Below, one piece after another: positions 18,770 through 28,619 of a stretch of 64,000 bases of DNA. Every line of letters starts with the position of its first letter. The stretch's first letter is position 1. Location: the NCBI RefSeq assembly GCF_041224545.1, contig NZ_JBGFGP010000069.1, positions 6,032-70,031 on the forward strand, read 5' to 3'. The notes beneath the pieces are model-generated. The model saw nothing but the letters and a program-made list of their open reading frames with translations, made no database searches and was not told the DNA's origin. Position numbers and translations under genes: made by a program. Source of the stretch: Sedimentitalea sp041224545 (GTDB lineage: Bacteria > Pseudomonadota > Alphaproteobacteria > Rhodobacterales > Rhodobacteraceae).

Positions 18770-20419
<1,650 letters not shown>

Positions 20420-20592
20420 GTCGGAACTCCGCGTCGCAAATAGGGTTGGGCCTACTTAGACAGTCGGCGTCGCAAGCGCAATCGCCTGCACTCGCACGAA
20501 GCCACGACACCCATCACGAGGAACACGAGATGACACAGGCTCATCCGGCTTCTGTTTGACACTTGCATTGTTTTGCGACCATCACTTTGCCG

Positions 20593-21204
20593 ATGCGTTG
20601 TGATTATCCCCAGGCCCGAGCGGGCCAAAGCATAGGTCTGTTCGGCGGATCGTTCGATCCGCCCCATGCCGGTCATGTGCATGTCACCCGCGAAGCGTTG
20701 AAGCGGTTCGGGCTGGACCACGTCTGGTGGCTGGTCTCTCCGGGCAACCTGCTCAAGGCGCGCGGGCCCGCCCCCATGGCAACCCGCATCCGAGCCGCGC
20801 GTGACATCATGGACCATCCCCGCGTTCAGGTCACGGATATCGAGGCCCGCCTCGGGACCCGAGCGACGGCGGACACGATCAGGCGATTGCGACGGCTCTA
20901 CCCCGGTGTCCGGTTCGTCTGGCTGATGGGGGCGGACAACCTGGCGCAGTTTCACCTCTGGCGCGACTGGCACGACATCATGCAATCCGTCCCGCTCGGT
21001 ATCCTCGCCCGTCCCGGAGACCGGATTTCAGCGCGGATGTCGCCGGCGGCGCGCATCTATCAACGCTATCGAATCCGCGGGCAGGCAAGCCAGACGCTGA
21101 AATTCGCAAAGGCCCCGGCCTGGTGTTTCGTCAATGTCCCGATGGTCGATCTGAGCTCGACCGCGATCCGGGCACAGCGGGCGCAAGCAAGGGCCGATAC
21201 TTAG
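20593..21204 (+). CDS. nadD: Nicotinate-nucleotide adenylyltransferase
   Basis: Converts nicotinate mononucleotide to deamido-NAD. The adenylyltransferase motif GLFGGSFDPPHAGH, with the catalytic HAGH histidines, lies at about residues 14-27, and the C-terminal VDLSSTAIR is the second nucleotide-binding motif. I chose MRCDYPQARAGQ at 20593 because homologues begin shortly before GLxGGSFDP. An ATG ten codons upstream (20563) is possible. nadE, a later step of the pathway, lies in this window at 35-37 kb but is unlinked. Confidence 0.92.
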   Translation: MRCDYPQARAGQSIGLFGGSFDPPHAGHVHVTREALKRFGLDHVWWLVSPGNLLKARGPAPMATRIRAARDIMDHPRVQVTDIEARLGTRATADTIRRLRRLYPGVRFVWLMGADNLAQFHLWRDWHDIMQSVPLGILARPGDRISARMSPAARIYQRYRIRGQASQTLKFAKAPAWCFVNVPMVDLSSTAIRAQRAQARADT

Positions 21205-21404
21205 GGATGATTCATGACAGCAGGCGCTCATGCCGTCAGGCGTCGGTCCACATGCCTGTCCGCGTCGATGTGAACCGTTGATTTACCTGCCGGTTGGCGC
21301 TTGTATTTCCGATTGAACGGCGGCTACTCTCTTGAACGTGGAGTTGTTCGCCCGGTACGGCATCCGAGCCCCGAACACGACGTGATCAGGCAAGACAACG
21401 TGAC

Positions 21405-22907
21405 ATGACCATGAAAACCATCAGATCTCGGCGTTTCGTTCTGGGCGGGCTCGCGGCGGTCGCATTTCCGGCGATTGTTAAGGCCGCGCCGCCGGTGAGC
21501 TCGTTGCGCCCTCGCGCCCGGACCGCCGAGTTCGCCCGCGTGGCCGGAGGGGGCATCGACGCGCTGATCGCCCGTTTCGGACTGAGCGGGGATGTGGTCT
21601 GTGCGGTGGCGGATGTCGAGACCGGACTCGAACTGGAAGCGGCAAACGGCACCACGGGATTGCCACCCGCCAGTGTCGCCAAGGCGCTTACCGCGCTCTA
21701 TGCCCTTGAAACGCTCGGTACGGATTATCGTTTCCAAACGCGGCTGCTGGCGGCCGGCCCCGTCAGCAACGGCATACTGGACGGGGATCTGATCCTGGCA
21801 GGCGGCGGCGATCCGATCCTGACGACGGATGACCTCGCCACGCTGGCGAGCGCGTTGAAAAGCGCCGGTATTCGCGAGGTGCGCGGCGCGTTCAAGGTGT
21901 ATGAAGCCGCCCTGCCCTTCGTGAACACGATCGATCCCGGCCAGCCGGATCATGTGGGCTACAGCCCGGCGGTCAGCGGCATCGCTCTGAATTTCAATCG
22001 CGTGCATTTCGAATGGCGTGCCTCCGGCAAGAGCTATCGGGTAGCGATGGACGCCCGCACCGAGCGCTATCGCCCGGAGGTGGCAATGGCGCAGATGAAG
22101 GTCGTGTCTCGCAACCTGCCCGTCTACACCTACGAAGACGCAGGCAGCGTCGATCAATGGACGGTCGCGCGGGGCGCTTTGGGTGGCGGTGGCGCAAGAT
22201 GGCTGCCGGTACGTCGGCCCGGCCTCTATGCCGGTGACGTATTCCGCACCATGGCCCGCGCGCAGGGGATCGTGCTGCCGGCGGCGCGGATCTCTGGCGA
22301 CCTGACACAAGGAACCAAGGTGCTGGCAACGCATGAGAGCGCGCGACTGGTCATGATCGTCAAGGCGATGCTGAAATACTCGACCAACCTCACCGCGGAA
22401 ATGGTCGGCATGAGCGCCAGTGTCGCGCGCGGCGACCGGCCGGACAGCCTGCGCTCATCCGCCGCCACGATGAGCCGCTGGGCCGCCGAGCGGTTCGGAA
22501 TGACGGGCACCCTTCTGGTCGATCATTCAGGGCTCGGAGACGCGTCGCGCATGACGCCGCAGGATCTGGTCGCCGCCCTGGTGAACGCGCGCAAGGACGA
22601 CATCCTGCGCCCGCTGCTCAAACCCTTCGTGCTGCGCGATGCGGAAGGCCGGGCCAACAAGGCGCATCCGATCACGGTGAATGCCAAGACAGGGACGCTG
22701 AATTTTGTCTCGGGCCTTGGCGGCTACATGACGGCCACCGACGGAACAGAGCTGGCCTTTGCGATCTTTGCCGCCGATACCGAAGCCCGCAGCCGCATAC
22801 CCCGTGCCGACCGGGAGCGGCCCAGGGGAGCACGTAGCTGGAACCGGCGCGCCAAGACATTGCAACAGCAGTTGATCGAACGCTGGGGTGCGCTTTACGG
22901 GACGTGA
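21405..22907 (+). CDS. dacB: D-alanyl-D-alanine carboxypeptidase/endopeptidase (PBP4)
   Basis: Periplasmic peptidoglycan hydrolase, 500 residues, class C penicillin-binding protein. The N-terminus TIRSRRFVLGGLAAVAFPAI resembles a twin-arginine signal. Active-site triad motifs: SVAK (about residue 88), STN (about 325) and KTG (about 427), with the long DacB insertion between the first two. A second in-frame ATG two codons later is equally possible as start. The gene converges with the TerB-like gene, 16 bases apart. Confidence 0.93.
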   Translation: MTMKTIRSRRFVLGGLAAVAFPAIVKAAPPVSSLRPRARTAEFARVAGGGIDALIARFGLSGDVVCAVADVETGLELEAANGTTGLPPASVAKALTALYALETLGTDYRFQTRLLAAGPVSNGILDGDLILAGGGDPILTTDDLATLASALKSAGIREVRGAFKVYEAALPFVNTIDPGQPDHVGYSPAVSGIALNFNRVHFEWRASGKSYRVAMDARTERYRPEVAMAQMKVVSRNLPVYTYEDAGSVDQWTVARGALGGGGARWLPVRRPGLYAGDVFRTMARAQGIVLPAARISGDLTQGTKVLATHESARLVMIVKAMLKYSTNLTAEMVGMSASVARGDRPDSLRSSAATMSRWAAERFGMTGTLLVDHSGLGDASRMTPQDLVAALVNARKDDILRPLLKPFVLRDAEGRANKAHPITVNAKTGTLNFVSGLGGYMTATDGTELAFAIFAADTEARSRIPRADRERPRGARSWNRRAKTLQQQLIERWGALYGT

Positions 22908-22923
22908 CCGTGCCCACGCAGCA

Positions 22924-23346
22924 TCAGGTCAGATGACGCGCCCGCGCTCCCCGCTCGATCGCGGCGGCATGAAGCCGGTCGATATTCAGCTCATACCGGA
23001 TTTCCTCGAGCAGGCGCAGTTCCGGTTCGTGCAGCGTGCCATCCGCCGCCGCAACATCGCAAGCCAAGGCATAGGCGGTCTCAAACAGCCGTTCTGGCAG
23101 GTTGTCGCGAATGAGCCCAAAGAGCGCATCCAGCCCATCCTCCTGTTCAAACAGGTCGAACACCACCTGCGACGTCTGTTTGAGACGGTCGATATCGTAT
23201 TCCGCGAAAACCGGCAGCATGTTGATCGACGACTGAATCTTGACGAGTTCGGACGTGCGCAATTCCTCGTCTGACGCAGAAACCGCGATCATCAGCGCGA
23301 CAAGACAATCCTGGGGGCTGAGCTGGTTTGACGAAGATTCTTGCAC
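22924..23346 (-). CDS. TerB-like (tellurite resistance family) protein
   Basis: 140 residues, helical and acidic, with the TerB-fold pattern: a first helix SPQDCLVALMIAVSASDEEL, an acidic site after it, then a related second half YALACDVAAADGTLHEPELR. The DGxLxxxE pattern is the metal-binding-like motif repeated in TerB domains. Genes of this kind occur singly in many alphaproteobacteria with no proven role. It is not part of a ter cluster here, so a tellurite phenotype should not be assumed. Confidence 0.75.
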   Translation of the reverse strand: MQESSSNQLSPQDCLVALMIAVSASDEELRTSELVKIQSSINMLPVFAEYDIDRLKQTSQVVFDLFEQEDGLDALFGLIRDNLPERLFETAYALACDVAAADGTLHEPELRLLEEIRYELNIDRLHAAAIERGARARHLT

Positions 23347-23543
23347 TGCACGGTTTCCTTATGGGTTCGATGGCATTTTCGCGAGGATATTGACCGCGAT
23401 GCAGCAGCACAATAGCAAGCGGCGATCATTTGCCTTGCGGCGGATACCACGACGGCGCGCGCCGTGTTGACGAGACCACGGCGGCGCAATAGGGAGACGC
23501 CACTACCGCGCGGGATGCGCGGCCCCTGTTTTCGGAGAGTCAC

Positions 23544-25118
23544 ATGTCTGAATTGCGCGAAGCTGCACTGGCGTCCAAGGCCTGGCCTTTTGAAGAAGCC
23601 CGCAAGCTGGTCAAACGCTATCAGAAAGCGCCGCCGGAAAAGGGCTACGTCCTGTTTGAAACGGGCTACGGTCCCTCGGGGTTGCCGCATATCGGCACCT
23701 TTGGCGAGGTTGCGCGCACAACGATGATCCGCAAGGCCTTTGAAACCATCAGCGACATTCCCACACGTCTGATCTGTTTTTCCGACGATCTGGACGGGAT
23801 GCGCAAGGTCCCGGGCAATGTTCCCAACCAGGAAATGCTCAAGGAGCACCTGCAGGAACCGTTGACCAGCGTGCCCGACCCGTTCGGAGAGTTCGAGAGT
23901 TTTGGTGCGCATAACAACGCGATGCTGCGACGGTTCCTTGATACCTTCGGTTTCGACTATGAATTCATCAGCGCCACCGAATTCTACAACTCCGGGCAGT
24001 TCGACGCCGTGCTGCTGCGTGCCGCCGAGCGCTATGACGACATCATGAAGATCATGCTGAAGTCGCTGCGCGATGAGCGCCAGCAGACATATTCGATCTT
24101 CCTGCCGATCCACCCGGAAACCGGCCGTGTGCTCTACGTGCCGATGAAAGAGGTGAATGCCAAGGACGGCACCATCACCTTTGACGACGAGGACGGCAAG
24201 GAGTGGACCCTGCCGGTGACGGGCGGCAACGTCAAATTGCAATGGAAGCCCGACTTCGGAGCCCGCTGGGCGGCGCTCGAGGTCGATTTCGAAATGTATG
24301 GCAAGGACCATTCGACCAACACGCCGATCTACGACGGGATCTGTCGTGTACTGGGTGTCCGTCCGCCCGAGCATTTCACCTACGAACTGTTCCTGGACGA
24401 GAACGGCCAGAAGATCTCGAAATCTTCCGGCAACGGGGTCAGCATCGACCAGTGGCTGACCTATGCCAGCACCGAGTCGCTGGCCTATTTCATGTATCAG
24501 AAGCCCAAGACGGCCAAGCGGATGTATTTCGACGTCATCCCCAAGGCAGTGGACGAATATCACCAGCAACTGCGCGCATTTCCCACGCAGGACATCAAGG
24601 CACAGGTGAACAACCCGGTCTGGCACATTCACGGCGGCGATGTGCCGGAAAGCACGCTGATCGTACCGTTCTCGATGCTCCTGAACCTTGCTTCGGTCTC
24701 GGGCGCTGAGGACAAGGACCAGCTCTGGGGCTTCATCCGACGCTATGCGCCCGACGCGAGCGCCGAAAGCCACCCGGATCTTGACGCAGCCGCGGGATTT
24801 GCGGTCAAGTATTTCAATGACTTCGTCAAGCCGACGCGGCAGTTCCGTGAACCGACCGAGGCCGAGCGCGACGCGTTGCTCGACCTGCGGGCACAGTTGG
24901 CGGCATATGACGGGCGCGTCGAGGACGAAGCCCTGCAATCCATCGTCTACGCGGTTGGCCGCGATCGGTTCGATCCGCTGCGCGGCTGGTTCACGGCGCT
25001 CTACGAGGTGTTGCTCGGCGCGAGCCAGGGGCCGCGTTTCGGCGGATTCATCGCGCTTTACGGCGTCGATGAAACAGTGGCACTGATCGACAAGGCGCTG
25101 GCCGGCAAACTGGCCTGA
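23544..25118 (+). CDS. lysS: Lysyl-tRNA synthetase, class I
   Basis: Charges tRNA-Lys. 524 residues of the class I (archaeal-type) enzyme, not the usual bacterial class II. The HIGH-equivalent PHIGTFGE lies in GYGPSGLPHIGTFGEVART near residue 50 and the KMSKS-equivalent KISKSSGNG near residue 292. Class I LysRS is the standard enzyme of many alphaproteobacteria and spirochaetes. A GGAGAG precedes the start by 4-6 bases. Some annotations call it lysK. Confidence 0.96.
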   Translation: MSELREAALASKAWPFEEARKLVKRYQKAPPEKGYVLFETGYGPSGLPHIGTFGEVARTTMIRKAFETISDIPTRLICFSDDLDGMRKVPGNVPNQEMLKEHLQEPLTSVPDPFGEFESFGAHNNAMLRRFLDTFGFDYEFISATEFYNSGQFDAVLLRAAERYDDIMKIMLKSLRDERQQTYSIFLPIHPETGRVLYVPMKEVNAKDGTITFDDEDGKEWTLPVTGGNVKLQWKPDFGARWAALEVDFEMYGKDHSTNTPIYDGICRVLGVRPPEHFTYELFLDENGQKISKSSGNGVSIDQWLTYASTESLAYFMYQKPKTAKRMYFDVIPKAVDEYHQQLRAFPTQDIKAQVNNPVWHIHGGDVPESTLIVPFSMLLNLASVSGAEDKDQLWGFIRRYAPDASAESHPDLDAAAGFAVKYFNDFVKPTRQFREPTEAERDALLDLRAQLAAYDGRVEDEALQSIVYAVGRDRFDPLRGWFTALYEVLLGASQGPRFGGFIALYGVDETVALIDKALAGKLA

Positions 25119-25137
25119 TCCTGCACAAAGGCACCTG

Positions 25138-25164
25138 CCGGACGGCAATCAACATGCCGTCCGG
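25138..25164. terminator. Hairpin after lysS
   Basis: A perfect 10-base inverted repeat (CCGGACGGCA / TGCCGTCCGG, 7-base loop) lies 20 bases after the lysS stop, between convergent genes. No T-run follows on either strand, so termination activity is uncertain. Confidence 0.45.
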
Positions 25165-25226
25165 AAATCTGCCGGAAATTTTCAATGGCCGGGCCGGTTC
25201 GCTTGTCAGCCGCCCGTCTGACGATG

Positions 25227-25517
25227 TCACAATTCCGCGACGACCGTCCCTCGCATCTCGCCGGTCATTCGTGAAAAGTCTTCGGCGTGAATCTTGCTTC
25301 GAACGGCCTCGATGGCGTGATCCGCAGCGTCGCGCGTCGCGGTGTCGGGCCATTCCGTGATGGCCGCGCTGGTTCGGTCGCTGGTGCGTATGACGCAGAC
25401 GCGCGAGGCCCCGAGCTCTTTGAGCGCAGGCATTCGCTTGTCACGGATGTTCTGCAAAGCCACATCATAGTTCGTCCCGTCGGAAATCTCCCAGGTGGTG
25501 ATCGTGATACAGGTCAT
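25227..25517 (-). CDS. Small conserved-looking protein, unknown function
   Basis: 96 residues from MTCITITTWEI, chosen because GAAGGAGGGG lies immediately upstream; an in-frame ATG 11 codons earlier overlaps that site. Length and the beta-alpha pattern (CITITTWEI, a helix with MPALKELGASRV, then VCVIRTSDRTSAAITEWPD) suggest a dimeric alpha/beta-barrel (ABM-like) fold. I do not recognise a specific family. It stands alone between lysS and the cold-shock gene. Confidence 0.6.
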   Translation of the reverse strand: MTCITITTWEISDGTNYDVALQNIRDKRMPALKELGASRVCVIRTSDRTSAAITEWPDTATRDAADHAIEAVRSKIHAEDFSRMTGEMRGTVVAEL

Positions 25518-25822
25518 CGTCCCCTCCTTCTTGCCGATATCATCTTGCAACCATACACTTTTTCGGACTAGATTGACAGGGTTCCACTATTCGCGCCTAG
25601 ACAGCGCCCGCATCCACACAGACATTCCCCGCACCCAAATACCATTGGGCGCGACAAAATTGTCTTGCGCGGGAATGTGCGAAATGCGATAGCCCAAAGG
25701 GCTAACGTTATCTTTTTCGACCTACTGTCTCCTTTCCAAGGCCGGCCAGTCTTCGATCCAGACCAACCACGCCGGGCTGTCGCACTTCCGCGGACAGCAA
25801 ACCAAAACAGGAGACCACGGAT
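25518..25822. other. Upstream region / probable long 5' leader of csp gene
   Basis: 305 bases with no coding frame. Several inverted repeats occur at 25623-25690, including CATTCCC/GGGAATG and GACAA-AA-TTGTC. Long structured leaders are typical of cold-shock mRNAs, so part of this is probably transcribed with the csp gene. AGGAG at about 25809-25813 is its ribosome-binding site. No clear promoter was identified. Confidence 0.4.
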
Positions 25823-26029
25823 ATGGCCACTGGCACCGTGAAATGGTTCAACTCAACCAAAGGCTACGGCTTTATTGCGCCCGATGGCGGCAGCAAGGAC
25901 GTTTTCGTACACATTTCCGCCGTTGAGCGCGCAGGCCTCACCGGTCTGGCGGACAACCAGAAAGTGACGTTCGACATCGAAGCGGGCCGTGACGGTCGCG
26001 AAAGCGCGACCAACCTGGCGCTTGCCTGA
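25823..26029 (+). CDS. cspA: Cold-shock domain protein
   Basis: 68-residue single cold-shock domain, an RNA/ssDNA-binding beta-barrel. RNP1 KGYGFIAP and RNP2 VFVHISAV are intact, and it starts MATGTVKWFNSTKGYGF. It acts as an RNA chaperone. Which paralogue it is cannot be told, so the symbol is generic. It is monocistronic, with its own terminator 32 bases after the stop. Confidence 0.94.
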   Translation: MATGTVKWFNSTKGYGFIAPDGGSKDVFVHISAVERAGLTGLADNQKVTFDIEAGRDGRESATNLALA

Positions 26030-26061
26030 TCCCGGTCATTCACCGGACGGAATTTGAGAGA

Positions 26062-26086
26062 GGCGGGCTCGATGCCCGCCTTTTTT
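26062..26086 (+). terminator. Intrinsic terminator of csp gene
   Basis: GGCGGGC, 5-base loop, GCCCGCC followed directly by TTTTTT. It is a canonical rho-independent terminator. Confidence 0.93.
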
Positions 26087-26129
26087 ACATCGCTCGGAAA
26101 CGAGTTCGCCCTGCTTCACAGTCAAAGAC

Positions 26130-26501
26130 ATGCACTGGATCGCTTTCCTCGCCCTCCCGCTGATCGCCGCCCTTGCCGCGCAATATACCAGCGTCACACA
26201 GACGCTGGGTGCCCATCCGTTCTGGGCCGATAAAGTCATCTGGATCGGCTTGCCGCTCGGTATCGCATTGGCGTGGTTCTCGGCTTTCCTACGACTCGGA
26301 CAGGTAGCGACCACAGTGCTTTGCCTGCTGCTGGCAGGAACCTCGTTCATGCTTGCCCATGCCGCCAAGGAGGCCTTTGCAGCATCCTATGCAGAGAGCG
26401 CGTTCGCGGGCCGGTTCTGGTATTTCGGGTGGATTGCGACCTGTGCCTTCGTGGCCTCAGCGCTCGCAACAATAGGTCGTCCGACACCGCGAGAGCATTG
26501 A
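26130..26501 (+). CDS. Small four-helix membrane protein, unknown function
   Basis: 123 residues with four predicted membrane segments: IAFLALPLIAALAAQY, VIWIGLPLGIALAWFSAF, TTVLCLLLAGTSFMLAHA and FGWIATCAFVASALATI. No motif is recognised. It sits between the csp terminator and the L,D-transpeptidase gene, 63 bases upstream of the latter in the same direction, so the two might share a transcript. Confidence 0.6.
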   Translation: MHWIAFLALPLIAALAAQYTSVTQTLGAHPFWADKVIWIGLPLGIALAWFSAFLRLGQVATTVLCLLLAGTSFMLAHAAKEAFAASYAESAFAGRFWYFGWIATCAFVASALATIGRPTPREH

Positions 26502-26564
26502 CCTGACGTTCACAAATCCACGTATAAATGGTAATGTAAGCTGCGCCACGATCAGGGAACCGTC

Positions 26565-27119
26565 ATGATTTCACGCCGAACCTTCATAGCAACCGCCGCG
26601 TCGGCGGCTGTCGTACCGGGCCTCGCATCCGCCCAGGGCGAAGCGTTTGATCCGACACCGCAATACGTCAGGATCAAGAAGGATTATCAACCCGGTCAGA
26701 TGCTGATTCTTCCGCGTTCCTATTATCTCTACTTCGTGACCGAGCCGCGCAAGGCGATCCGCTATGGCGTCGGCGTCGGCAAGGCGGGGCTGGAATTTAC
26801 CGGCACCGCAACGATCGACGTCAAGAAGGAATGGCCAAGCTGGCGCCCCACCGACGAGATGATCGAGCGCAGCCCAGAAACCTATGGCCGTTTCAAGGGC
26901 AACACATACGTGCAACCGGGCGGGCCGGACAATCCGCTCGGGGCACGGGCGCTCTACCTCTTCCAGAACGGCGTCGATACCTACTTCCGCATTCATGGCA
27001 CCACCCAGCCCGAAACCATCGGTCAGTCGGCCTCCAACGGCTGCATCCGGATGCTGAACGAACACGTGATCGACCTTTACAATCGCGTTCCCATCGGCAC
27101 GGTGGTCACCGTTCTCTGA
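26565..27119 (+). CDS. L,D-transpeptidase, YkuD/ErfK family
   Basis: 184 residues. N-terminal SRRTFIATAASAAVVPGLAS resembles a twin-arginine signal. The catalytic motif reads IHGTTQPETIGQSASNGCIR (about residues 143-162): histidine, a 16-residue spacing, then SNGCIR with the nucleophilic cysteine. The usual SHGC histidine is asparagine, as in many alphaproteobacterial members. These enzymes make 3-3 peptidoglycan cross-links or attach proteins to peptidoglycan. The gene is convergent with the tesA-like gene. Confidence 0.9.
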   Translation: MISRRTFIATAASAAVVPGLASAQGEAFDPTPQYVRIKKDYQPGQMLILPRSYYLYFVTEPRKAIRYGVGVGKAGLEFTGTATIDVKKEWPSWRPTDEMIERSPETYGRFKGNTYVQPGGPDNPLGARALYLFQNGVDTYFRIHGTTQPETIGQSASNGCIRMLNEHVIDLYNRVPIGTVVTVL

Positions 27120-27228
27120 CCGACGTGGACACCGAAAGCGCCACACTGACAATCGCTGGCTCGCGGCGCGCCAAAACGCTGCGGCAGGCATCCTGATCCA
27201 GCCGGCGGATTGCGCCGCCCGGCATGGT

Positions 27229-27873
27229 CTATTGCGCTGCTTCGATCTGCTTGACCAGGTCCAGAACGCGCGGGCCGATCACCCCCACGATCATGCGCAC
27301 GCCTTCGGGATTGGGATGGATCCCGTCCTCCTGCATGAATTTGCGCATTCCGGCGGGGTCGGATGTTTCACCGGCGATGCCGGCAAAGAAGTTCTCTTCA
27401 TAAAGCGCACCATATTGCGCAGCGAGTTCCGGATAGAGCGCATCGAACGCCGCCTTGTACTCGGGCCCGTAGTTTCCCGGAGCCTGCATCCCGACGAGCA
27501 GGACATCGACATCGGCCTGCGATGCGGCTGCAAGGATCTTATCGAGGTTGCTGCGGCTGACCTCGGGCGCGATCCCGCGCAGCAGGTCATTGCCGCCAAG
27601 CGCCACGATCATGCCATCCACCTCGGGCGTCAACGTCCATGCGACACGCGCGGCGCCGCCCGCCGTGGTATCGCCCGACACGCCCGCATTGATCACGGTG
27701 ACATCGGCACCCTGCCCACGCAACCAACCCTGCAATTGCGGCACGAAACCATCCTGCTGCAACAGCCCATACCCCTGTGTCAGACTGTCGCCCAGAGCGG
27801 CGATGGTCACCTGCTCTGCATTGGCGATCAGCCCGTAAACCGATAAAACAATGCCGCCCAACACCTTGCGCAT
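27229..27873 (-). CDS. tesA: Arylesterase / lysophospholipase, SGNH family
   Basis: 214 residues from MRKVLGGIVLSVYGLIANAE, a signal peptide; an ATG eight codons upstream (27897) is an alternative. SGNH blocks: ALGDSLTQGYGL with the nucleophile serine, AGVSGDTTAGG, GGNDLLRG, and DGIHPNPEG with the catalytic Asp and His. It is a periplasmic esterase/thioesterase. It is divergent from the ybbA-ybbP-like pair, the same arrangement as tesA-ybbAP in E. coli, which supports the assignment. Confidence 0.92.
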   Translation of the reverse strand: MRKVLGGIVLSVYGLIANAEQVTIAALGDSLTQGYGLLQQDGFVPQLQGWLRGQGADVTVINAGVSGDTTAGGAARVAWTLTPEVDGMIVALGGNDLLRGIAPEVSRSNLDKILAAASQADVDVLLVGMQAPGNYGPEYKAAFDALYPELAAQYGALYEENFFAGIAGETSDPAGMRKFMQEDGIHPNPEGVRMIVGVIGPRVLDLVKQIEAAQ

Positions 27874-27923
27874 TCCGTCAATCGCTCCATATGCCATCTG
27901 TCACACCTAATGAACCGGGGCCC

Positions 27924-28619
27924 ATGTCCGAGCCGATCCTCTCCCTCAAAGATGCCTCTTTGTCGCTGAATGGCAATGCCGGGCCTGTCGATATCCTGCA
28001 CTCCGTCACACTGGACGTGAACCGTGGCGAGACCTTGGGGCTGATCGGCCCGTCGGGCTCTGGCAAATCTTCGTTGCTGATGTTGATGGGCGGGCTGGAA
28101 CAGGCCACATCCGGGTCGATCACCGCACTTGGCCATGACCTGACCGCAATGGACGAGGACGCGCTCGCCCGGTTCCGCCGCGATCACATGGGCGTGGTCT
28201 TTCAGTCCTTTCACCTCATCCCGACCATGACGGCGCTTGAAAACGTGGCCACGCCGCTGGAACTTGCCGGGGCAAGGGATGCGTTTGACCGGGCTGCCGC
28301 CGAACTGGAGACCGTGGGGCTGGCCCATCGTGCCAATCACTATCCGACACAGATGTCCGGTGGCGAACAGCAACGCGTGGCGCTGGCCCGCGCCTCGGCA
28401 TCACGCCCGCACATCCTGCTGGCGGACGAGCCCACCGGCAACCTTGACGAGGCAAACGGCACCGCGATCATGGACCTGCTTTTCGGCCTGCGCGACCGGC
28501 ATGGCGCGACGCTGGTTCTGGTCACCCATTCCAGCGAACTCGCCGCCCGCTGCGACCGGGTGATCCGCCTGCGCGACGGCACGATCGCACCGGAAATCGA
28601 ACGTGAGGCGGCGGAATGA
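27924..28619 (+). CDS. ybbA: ABC transporter ATP-binding protein, YbbA/LolD type
   Basis: 231 residues from MSEPILSLKDASLSLNG. Walker A GPSGSGKSS, signature MSGGEQQRVALARA, Walker B ILLADEPTGNLDE, switch histidine in LVTHSSE. It belongs to the MacB/LolD-like group that works with FtsX-type permeases. The frame extends 49 codons upstream but overlaps the divergent esterase gene and lacks family similarity. The stop overlaps the permease start by 4 bases. Confidence 0.92.
   Translation: MSEPILSLKDASLSLNGNAGPVDILHSVTLDVNRGETLGLIGPSGSGKSSLLMLMGGLEQATSGSITALGHDLTAMDEDALARFRRDHMGVVFQSFHLIPTMTALENVATPLELAGARDAFDRAAAELETVGLAHRANHYPTQMSGGEQQRVALARASASRPHILLADEPTGNLDEANGTAIMDLLFGLRDRHGATLVLVTHSSELAARCDRVIRLRDGTIAPEIEREAAE

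Noticed and set aside
22924..23346. Tellurite-resistance function for the TerB-like protein
   Set aside because: Only a single TerB-like domain protein is present; there are no other ter genes nearby, so the phenotype is not supported.
25551..25822. A small RNA gene in the region upstream of the cold-shock gene
   Set aside because: Inverted repeats are present but there is no internal terminator or separate promoter; a long csp leader explains it more simply.
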